From positions 15,726,464-15,790,463 of the forward strand of contig BTRK01000003.1 in NCBI GenBank assembly GCA_036245805.1: a stretch of DNA of 64,000 bases, in the 5' to 3' direction. The position numbers and the translations under genes were made by a program. Of the stretch, positions 56,680-64,000 are shown in pieces; the stretch's first letter is position 1, and the number at the start of each line of letters is the position of its first letter. The notes beneath the pieces are model-generated. The model was not told the origin of the DNA, did no database searches, and was given only the letters and a program-made list of their open reading frames with translations. This DNA is from Pristionchus mayeri (lineage: Eukaryota; Nematoda; Chromadorea; Rhabditida; Neodiplogasteridae).

Positions 56680-59600
56680 TCACAATGCCCATCGAGCGAC
56701 GACTGCAGCGAGTGCCGTAGTGAATAGGGCGCACGACGATGCGGACGCCGTCTACAAAACGTGATTGGGATTCGTCGCACGAGCACACGCAACGCAAATT
56801 TGGAAAGGATCGCTTAAATGGGAATCGTCGACTACCGTACCTGCTTCCTCTTCACCATCATCCAGCCGTCGTCTCCGTCCTGCTCCAGCTCCTCCTCTTC
56901 CTCCTGCGTGTCGTTCTCGTCCAGAGTGACGAATCGCTCGTCGCCTGTAAAAATTTGAATGGCAAACGTCGACTTCCCGCACACAGAGCAAATTTTCATA
57001 CAATATTAGTAGTTTTGGTAAACGTTGACCTCACAACCATTAACAATCGTTCAAGTAAATTCAATCAATATTTTTCGAAATCAAAATAGGCTCATTTGTG
57101 TTTCACGAATCCTACATTTCCTTGCGCTTCTTGAGCAGTCAATATCTTGTACTTACAATGTATTGCTTACAAAAATAACAACTCGTGGACCTCTCTTTCA
57201 AGAGAGCTATCTGATGGGTAAAGCATAGAACCAAATTCAAATATTGGCACGGCGCCAAGAATGAGTCACTCACCGATCGCCTTGCCATCCTGGTCGATCG
57301 GCGTTCCCTGCACCTCCTTTGCTGAGTCATCTCCAGGCAGAGGGGGCAGCCTGACAAGTGGTATACGTCGACTTGCCTCACGCAATGCAATTTTCGACAG
57401 AACTACAGGTTCTGATAATCGTCGACCACTCACGACTTGACGCAGTCCTCGACATCCGGGTTGCACGGCGTGTGATCCCAGTAATCGTCGTCTTCGCCAG
57501 ACATGCGCGAATCCTCCATGTCCTTCTTCTTCTGCTAAGAGGACAAAGATCAAAATTCAATACGAGATCACTTACCGTAGGCTCCTGTTCCACCGTGGGA
57601 GTAGTAGACGTGACATAGTCGTCCTCGACCTCGTAGGTGACTGCGTTTGTTGGCTCCTGCAACGATTTCCGGGGTTACGATAGGCAATCTATTATCGATC
57701 TATACCGGGGTAGCCTCGGTGGTCATTGCCTGGTCCTCTTCCTCGTCCTCATCTTCATCCAACTCATCCGGTTTCTCCATCTCCGCGGACTCCACCCTAT
57801 CGATATCCTCGTCATCTACCGTATTGTTCTCCTCAGGAACCTCCTCCATGCGTTGATCTGAAGAAAATATGCATATCCAGGAAGATTCCATCTTTATTTT
57901 AGTTGCTATGTTTGGAAAATGGAGCACGCGAGTTCTCCCTTCTCTATCTCTCTACGGGCTCACTCCCTCAGTGGCCGGATGGTCTAGGGGTATGATTCTC
58001 GCTTCGGGTGCGAGAGGTCCCGGGTTCGAATCCCGGTTCGGCCCAGATCTTTTGCAGTATTTTTCGCTCACTGTCCAACGAATCCTCGTAGTCGTCGTAG
58101 TCGAGCTTGTGCGTGGGCTCGTGTCGGTCGTCCGATTCCACCTTAAATTCACAACTTTCAATGTTTAATTAATTTCTCGCAAAATAACCCAATAAATGCG
58201 TCCGAAAACAGTGAAAATGATCAGAGTTCACTAGATTTGGTGTAGCCAACCTTCTGGTGGGTGTTCATCCTCTGCGCCTCTTCGGCCTTTCTCTTCTCCT
58301 CTTCTTCCATCCTCCTTCTCTCATCGTGAACGCGTCTCTCCTCGGCTTGGCGTCTCTCCTGGCGTATTTTTAGCTCGGATATCGTATTCGCGTTGCGCGG
58401 TAGGATGCATTATTAATTCCCTTGGAACCCAATTTTCCATTTTAAATTATATTACCGAGGATACCAGGAATAATTGATTCCCCACAGGCGCAATTGCTTT
58501 CGTGCACTCAATGAAACTCACCTCTCTCGACCAACATGAACACTTCTAAATTTGACGAAGCGGTTGGTAGCAAAGTTCAGGTGCACATCGCGACAGTTTT
58601 CACGTAATATCTAAATCTCTGAGCAACGATCTGCTTCTTTTCATTTTGCTCACTCTCTCGCAAGTTAGAGAACGCGAAAGAGCTTGCAAATAGCTGCATG
58701 AAAATCTGGCCTGGAGAGTCAGACAATAACTCGAATCTCTCTCAATAAGCAGAGCGAGAGAGCGTGCAAATCGAGGAGAGTCTAACCTCCTCCACTCTCC
58801 TCCGGTGCGCCTCCTCGGCCTGTCGACGACGCGCCTCCTCCTCTCTGCCTGAATCAAGTCGTGTGGTGAAGTAGTAAATGTCGCAATGCAATTTTACGAA
58901 ATGCAATTTTAGATAGATCTGCTCGATTTAGTAATTTTCGTTCTCACCTCTCGTTTCTGCCTCGACCCTTCTTGCCTCCTCCTGACGCGCGCGCTCCTCC
59001 ATCATGCGACGACGCTCCTCTTCGAGTCTATAATGAGTAGATACACTCTTTGATCACCTTGTCTCTCTTAATTTCACACACTCGCTCGCCCTGTATAACT
59101 GATTGCATACAAAGTGAAGAGAGTCTCGCACCGAGGAATCTGTTGGATACTGTAAACGAAAGTTCTACTATCAGAATTTGCAGTTACAATTTTTTTCTCT
59201 TCCTAGTCTCCAAATTCACTGATGAAGTGTATGCAAATGAGGACACTAGCAGGCGTGGGAACTGATGTTGTTTTATACAATAAAAATCGCAAAAATTGGA
59301 ATTTCATGTTTTGCCGCAACCTTCAATCCCTACTGCAACTATGCTGCAATGATCAGTGTTTTCGCCACTTCTAGGAAATAAGTCCAGATTCTTGAGGACC
59401 TAACCTATAAATTGCATGGAACGGTCCGCTTTCTTCTCACCAGGGAGGTTTAAATAAATGTATGGAATTTTTTTTTCGAAATAAGCCCCGCCCACCTCTT
59501 TCTCTCCTCCTCGTGCTTCCTTCGCTCCTCCATGATCCGCATTCTCTGCTCCTCGTGACGGCGACGCTCGATTTCATACGCTGATGATTATCGATTGATT

Positions 59601-61064
59601 AACTGATCTCTCGAAATTGATTGATTGATCTACCGATTATTGATTTTTTTTTTCCTGCGTCAGATTGTTTTTATTTTTCCTACGTGAGAGGGTTGAAACT
59701 AATAACTGCCCAAAATACACTGGCAGGTGTAGGATCCGTGAAACATATTACCACCACTTACTAGTAGATCCTCAGTCACAGTTTGCATTTTGATTTTTGC
59801 ACTAATTCCTCCTCGAAATCATAGTCGGAGCCGCTCGTATCGGCTATGGAGTATTGATTTCTACTCTTTGACCTACCAGAAGGCGTCGTCGGTGCTGCTT
59901 CAGTGGTCGTTGTTGTCGTGGTCGTGTACGCTGCTGCGGGGTCCTCAGCTCCCGGAACTGCGAAATGGAATTGATCAGGTGATGAATTCAGATAGTCGAT
60001 ATTCACGAATTTGATTATCCTTGAGGTTAGAAGAGAGAAAAAAATTCTTGTTGGAGATAGAAATTCGACAGTGTAAAAAGGAGTAATTAGTAATTACTAA
60101 TTACATAGCGAATACTGATGAGAAAGAGAGCGCAAGAGCGCATTGAGTTTTGTGTTTCACAAATGTTTTAACATGATTCGTATTTGTCAATGTTGGTTTC
60201 TTTCCTCCTTTCGAGTGTAAAATAATAATAAACATAACATTCTATGGAACTGATCGAATGTATGCTAAAGGGGGACATAATTAGCTAATGCTAATTAATT
60301 AGCTCTAACGAAAATTATCCTCTTCTCTCTGCATTCAGACGGAGTGAGAGAGCAGGCGGAATGGGGTAGAGAGTCGGACTAGGGCTGACTTTGCATGAAA
60401 TGACTCCCTTCATTTTACTTGATCTCTCGTCAGACTAGGCGAGAGAGCACACAGAAAGAACAGATTTCTTCAAATGTCAACCATAATTATGATTACTTGT
60501 GTGACCCTTTAAAACAGGATAATTCTCATCTCTCTGCAGTCAAACAAAGCGCGCATTCTGAATAGAGTCACACAACTACTCACCCAGTCTCTCGCATCGC
60601 TCTCCCTCGTAGACGCCCACCAGACAGATGCACGAGTGGATCGAGGGATCCTTTAATTATTAATTAATTAAATAATTAGCAAAATAATTGAATACCTCAG
60701 TATCATAGGCGCAGGCTCCGCCGTTCTCGCAGCGGACTCTGCAAAATATTGATGCTCGAAGATTTTTTATTAAAAATAAATTTTAAATGTTACTGTTTCA
60801 GAAAACTGCTGTCAGAATAATCGAATAGTCTGAAGGCAATCAACAATCTTTGCTGCTGAGATTCCTCTATCAAACAAGAACTATACAAGGGATTGCTCTA
60901 CCGGTGAGAGTACACAAAGAGAAGGAAGAAATTTCTTGCGACGCTGGAAGAGAGAGCACTCACCGACAGGCGCTCTGCGGGAATAGGTATCCCTGTCCGG
61001 CCGTCACGCCGTCTATCATCGCGGCTGCAGCAAGTGCAGCAAGCAGGAGCTGCACGGGTCGCAT
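56680..61064 (-). CDS. Secreted EGF-like protein with charged coiled coil and acidic region (about 15 exons)
   Basis: Exons on the minus strand: 61,064-60,964; 60,738-60,696; 60,650-60,584; 59,957-59,877; 59,580-59,496; 59,027-58,948; 58,848-58,787; 58,358-58,251; 58,141-58,072; 57,857-57,706; 57,656-57,576; 57,531-57,434; 57,350-57,274; 56,944-56,841. All phases agree, giving 403 residues before the last exon. A signal peptide (MRPVQLLLAALAAAAM...) is followed by one EGF-like domain (Cys33, 37, 43, 55, 57, 67; CENGGAC and CICLVGVYEGERC). Next come a Thr-rich linker (about 80-95), an Arg/Glu-rich helix (about 98-209), then a long Asp/Glu-rich part with a WDHTPCNPDVEDC segment. The last exon is uncertain. 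An acceptor TTTTGTAG at 56,752 gives 23 residues ending in a hydrophobic Ala-rich tail, like a GPI signal (stop at 56,680). An acceptor at 56,813 would need a 28-nt intron and give 65 residues (stop at 56,615). Likely extracellular. I do not recognise the orthologue. Confidence 0.7.
57973..58044 (+). tRNA. tRNA-Pro (anticodon CGG), nested antisense in an intron
   Basis: The 72-nt cloverleaf has the acceptor GGCCGGA/TTCGGCC with one G-U pair, discriminator C, box A TGGTCTAGGGG, anticodon stem TCTCGC/GCGAGA with loop TTCGGGT (anticodon CGG) and box B GGTTCGAATCC. TTTT follows at 58,050-58,053. It lies inside the intron 57,858-58,071 of the EGF-like gene, on the opposite strand. Confidence 0.97.
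60405..60460 (+). repeat. CTCTCTCG short hairpin element
   Basis: GATCTCTCGTCAGACTAGGC followed by GAGAGAGCACAC forms a short imperfect stem around a CAGACT-like loop. It lies in an intron of the EGF-like gene. Related copies occur at about 58,735-58,775 and 60,325-60,360. Confidence 0.6.
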
Positions 61065-61098
61065 CGTTCGATGAGATGCTTCTACTGGAGTCGGAGGT

Positions 61099-61105
61099 GC
61101 TGAAA
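61099..61105 (-). promoter_or_regulatory. Probable trans- or cis-splice acceptor before the EGF-like gene start
   Basis: TTTTTCAG on the minus strand ends at about 61,100, leaving a 35-nt leader before the ATG at 61,064. The distance and strength fit a nematode spliced-leader acceptor, but a 5' UTR intron would look the same. Confidence 0.45.
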
Positions 61106-61704
61106 AATCTACATTCCAGGTGTAAGAGTGGCTCAAAAATTTGAATCTGACATAAAAAAAAGTTCATGTAATAGATGGAACTAAGGAATGATGGGCGAAA
61201 TTGTGAAGAAATGAAAGAATAAAGAATTCGGAAATAGACATTGGAAGGGGTTAGGTGACGTAGGTTTCAAAATCGTTTGAAAATCTGGAAATGGGTGTGG
61301 AGTGATAATGGAAGAGGCTTTCAGTGGGCAAAAAATATTAATATAATTCATGAGAGAGGAGCATATTCTCCGAAGAGAGAATTCGAGGAGAGAGGAACAA
61401 GATAGACTTGAATGAAGCAGCAAGTTACCAAAACGTGCCCAATTAGACATTTGGCCTCAAATCCAAGCGAAGGCAATCTGATTTCAATGCAGTGAACTGA
61501 TAAACTCGAAAGCGACAGCAACACGTAGTATTGGCGTCATAACTCTAAAATCAGTATTTCCAGATCCGATAAGTAGTCCAGGCCAGATTTCCATGCAGCA
61601 TCGCTATTCTCTCTTACATCTGACGGGCACTCCCTCATCTCTCCTTTGATGCATCCTCCTACCAGCTTACTAATCGCTGTGCTTGACTCTCGTCCTACCC
61701 TCTT

Positions 61705-61752
61705 CATTTCCCGTGCTCTCTCGCTCTGTCTGACCGACGAGATAACGTGTGA
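61705..61752 (+). repeat. CTCTCTCG short hairpin element
   Basis: CATTTCCCGTGCTCTCTCG is followed by CTCTGTCTGACCGACGAG. The left half is conserved with the other copies; the right half is decayed. Confidence 0.6.
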
Positions 61753-61894
61753 TATCGAGAGGGTCAGAGGAATACTCCCCCTCCGACCACTCAGTCGGCG
61801 AGAGATAAGGGAAAATTGAGAGAGACGGAGGGTAGAAAAAGGACCATCTGGAAGCGGGCGCATGTAAAAAGAGTGAGCGATCACGAGGACTCTC

Positions 61895-61975
61895 CTCATT
61901 TCGCGTGCTCTCTCGTCTCTCTGACTAGCGGCTCTCTCCAGTTAGCGTGCTCTCTGGTCTTCCTGACCAATGAGG
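61895..61975 (+). repeat. Two tandem CTCTCTCG hairpin half-elements
   Basis: CATTTCGCGTGCTCTCTCG is followed by CTCTCTGACTAGCGG, and then by TTAGCGTGCTCTCTGGTCTT within 50 bp. Confidence 0.55.
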
Positions 61976-62572
61976 AGGAAGCATTAGTCCTGATCATGAA
62001 ACGAAGAGGTTGATTGCACTTCAGTTGCCTCTGTTCCAAGAGGAATCAGGAAACGAGAAAGGTATCAAAAATGAATTGAGAAGGAGTTGGCAGGATGAGC
62101 TGGGTTTCAGAATCGTATGAAAATTAGGAAAAGTGGAGGAGCGACAATGGACGAGGAGATGACGGTCAAAAAAATATTTTAAAAAATCAGAAAAAATCGT
62201 AAAATTAATAACGTAATAACGTAAATTTAATAAAGACGCTTCTCGTGCCCTTAGAGTTTTTTGGAGATGGAAATGAATTCAGGAAAATATGATATAACAA
62301 CAAAAGTAAAAAGGATCTTCTGAATAATCTTCAGATTGAGTTTCTCACAATCTTTAAAAGCTTGCATCGCGAGCCAATATTAATGTGAGGTTGACTTTTC
62401 TCGAAGATGAACATTGAAAATTACTTTTCATAACTAGTACCCTCAAATTACAGAAATAGTGGAATAGTAAGTGAGTGAAATGAGAAGTGCGACTCGGCTG
62501 GCAGGAATGGAGGGAGCCACAGAGTAAAGTAAAGATTGGCACTTCCGTCCACTTGGGAGGTCAAGAGACTCT

Positions 62573-62620
62573 TCATTTCCCATGCTCGCTTGTCGGTTAG
62601 AGAGACGAGAGTGTGGGAAA
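62573..62620 (+). repeat. CTCTCTCG short hairpin element
   Basis: TTCATTTCCCATGCTCGCTT, loop GTCGGTTAGA, then GAGACGAGAGTGTGGG. The stem pairs imperfectly. Confidence 0.6.
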
Positions 62621-63118
62621 GGAAGAGAGCGAACTCTCAGAGGGTCAAGAGAGGCGTGGGAACGCCCGCTAATCTGTGAAGAAGCGGCGTCAAGTGTATG
62701 CAACTTCCGATAGCTATGCGCGCTAGGGGAGACTGTAGTCTCAGGTTACTGTAGTCCGACTACTCAAACGAATACGGTATGTCTCAGCAAAATCCTTGGT
62801 AAGGCAAGAGAGATATTGTAGGAACTGGATGCTGTAAACAGACAACTATAACGGATACGGTGTGGTCTAGTCCTTCGCGGTAAGGAAGGATATACCGTGG
62901 CACAAACACAAGTAGAAGTTGAACTGCGATATTCCCCGAGGCAATCTGCTGTTGATAAGGATACTATCAAGATTGGCTGCAGACATGCTAATTCTAAGCA
63001 CGGCGCGCCCCAGACACTCGTGCTAACAGTACTCACGGAACCGGGGGCTTCCAAAGGTCGTTGTTCCGTTGTTCCGGGCCATTCTGTCTGTCTCTCTCCA
63101 TTGTCTGACTCTCTCAAA

Positions 63119-63168
63119 TTCCCGTGTTCTCTCGCAGGTCAGACAGTGCGAGAGAGTGTGCAGAACTA
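63119..63168 (+). repeat. CTCTCTCG short hairpin element
   Basis: GTGTTCTCTCGCA, loop GGTCAGACAG, then TGCGAGAGAGTGTGC. One of the best-paired copies, with a stem of about 13 bp. Confidence 0.7.
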
Positions 63169-63261
63169 AGAGAGTGCAGAGCACCACTACCAGTGTTCCG
63201 GGCCGCGCTTTTTGCTGATTCAGAAGCAGGGCTGGGAATGGCTTTGACTCAGGCGACGCTC

Positions 63262-63312
63262 TTCAGTTCCCACACTCTCTCGTTCACTCTGGCCGACTAG
63301 AGAGCGCACTGA
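63262..63312 (+). repeat. CTCTCTCG short hairpin element
   Basis: CAGTTCCCACACTCTCTCG, loop TTCACTCTGGCCGAC, then TAGAGAGCGCAC. Confidence 0.6.
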
Positions 63313-63473
63313 TAGGAGAGGGCGGGTGGAAAAACAGAGAAGACGAGAGAGCGTGCGCAACCGAGAGAGACAGAGATGATATTGTAAGATTAGACGGGCG
63401 GGTCAGGAGCCGAAAGGCGCGCCATTGTAAATCCGACAGAGGTGTCCGGTTTATGGAGTTATTGCTCTCTCTC

Positions 63474-63536
63474 GAATCCGCGTGCTCTCTCGCCGGTTAG
63501 AGAAAGCAAGAGAGTGTGCGATTCGGAGAATATCAG
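63474..63536 (+). repeat. CTCTCTCG short hairpin element
   Basis: CGAATCCGCGTGCTCTCTCG, loop CCGGTTAGAGAAAG, then CAAGAGAGTGTGCGATTCGG. The outer CGAATCCGCG/GCGATTCG also pair, so this copy shows that the inverted repeat extends beyond the CTCTCTCG core. Confidence 0.7.
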
Positions 63537-64000
63537 AGAGCACTACCAGAGAAAAGGTAAGAGGTGTGTCGGACACGATTGGCCAATTGTTGAGGGAACT
63601 TGAATCGACTCGAGAGCAACTATGGATATGTAGAGAGTCAATTAATTCGACTGAGCAAAACGGCTTCGGAGATATTGAAACTAGTAAAACAACTGAGGGA
63701 ACGGAAATGTCCTAAAACGATAAGTTAGTTTCTTTTCAAAACGAATAAGAAGAGAATATCGAATTCATTAGTTTCACACGCGGAAATAGAGGTGTTGAAA
63801 CGCAATCGAACCGGGGGAATCTCGGGGCTACGCGCGAAGGCAATCAGGAGTGAAAATAATTCGTCGTCACGTCGATAAGACCTCACTCTCTCCAAGTCGG
63901 CCTCTACCTCTGACTCTCTGATAGGCGAGACAGCACGCGAATTTGAGAGAGCAGGCGCTTGATGAATCGGTGTGGTCAGGCGAGTGATTGGCGCAAGCCG
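63537..64000. other. No gene seen; one more hairpin-type copy
   Basis: A further decayed CTCTCTCG-type copy lies at about 63,905-63,960 (CTCTGATAGGCGAGACAGCA). The 77-codon frame at 63,482-63,715 starts inside the previous hairpin and resembles nothing known to me. Confidence 0.45.

Larger units (their letters stand above)
61101..63480. other. Region upstream of the EGF-like gene, no gene seen
   Basis: Open frames reach 117-120 codons but are built from CTCTCTC-rich repeats and lack splice or family support. The region carries at least five same-orientation copies of the CTCTCTCG hairpin (about 61,705, 61,895, 62,573, 63,119 and 63,262) and a CTGTAGTCTCAGGTTACTGT stretch at about 62,730. Confidence 0.5.

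Noticed and set aside
57700..57861. Plus-strand Ser/Val-rich frames between 57,358 and 57,861
   Set aside because: They are antisense shadows of the Asp/Glu-rich exons of the minus-strand gene.
62764..63169. Frames of 90-117 codons on both strands
   Set aside because: They overlap each other and the CTCTCTCG hairpin repeats; no splice signals or family resemblance.

Overview
The window looks like nematode (Rhabditina-type) nuclear DNA. The two genes that can be rebuilt have many very short introns (39-46 nt in one of them) with TTTCAG-like acceptors. The two intact tRNAs are eukaryotic, with internal promoters and T-run terminators. The repeats (small fold-back elements, a LINE fragment, TACCGTA/TACTGTA-rich palindromes) fit a nematode. 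No bacterial operon, CRISPR array or viral gene is seen. The species cannot be fixed from sequence alone.

Region 1 (1 to about 19,569) is one satellite block: roughly 500 copies of a 39-bp monomer with nested higher-order repeats, including a 5,651-bp tandem duplication. Each monomer contains TTCTAGAATGTTCCAGAA in correct 5-bp phase. This is a heat shock element (HSE) with four consecutive correctly oriented half-sites, extended by a further TTC. The block is therefore potentially a platform with thousands of HSF-1 half-sites. The very long open frames here arise because 39 is a multiple of 3 and are not treated as genes.

Region 2 (about 19,570-54,700) has no convincing host gene. It is a mosaic of many diverged copies of one large dispersed repeat family (called R1 here), interrupted by fold-back (long inverted repeat) elements of 0.5-2.2 kb, a 5'-truncated LINE 3' end with a visible target site duplication, a hAT-like MITE with an imperfect 8-bp target duplication, a degenerate ~140-bp tandem array and two tRNA-like relics. 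At 46,105-54,229 lies a giant inverted duplication (two 2,866-bp arms around a 506-bp spacer) followed by a 1,738-bp tandem duplication.

Region 3 (about 54,700-64,000) is gene-bearing. A SNAP-25-family Qbc-SNARE gene (plus strand, 8 exons, 236 codons) is followed by a convergent tRNA-Ile(AAU). Next is a minus-strand gene of about 15 exons for a secreted EGF-like / Thr-rich / charged coiled-coil / acidic protein, with a tRNA-Pro(CGG) nested antisense in one intron. Upstream of it, about 3 kb shows no gene but many copies of a short CTCTCTCG hairpin. The genes do not form an operon. The exon models are hand-made from splice signals, phase agreement and protein family resemblance.
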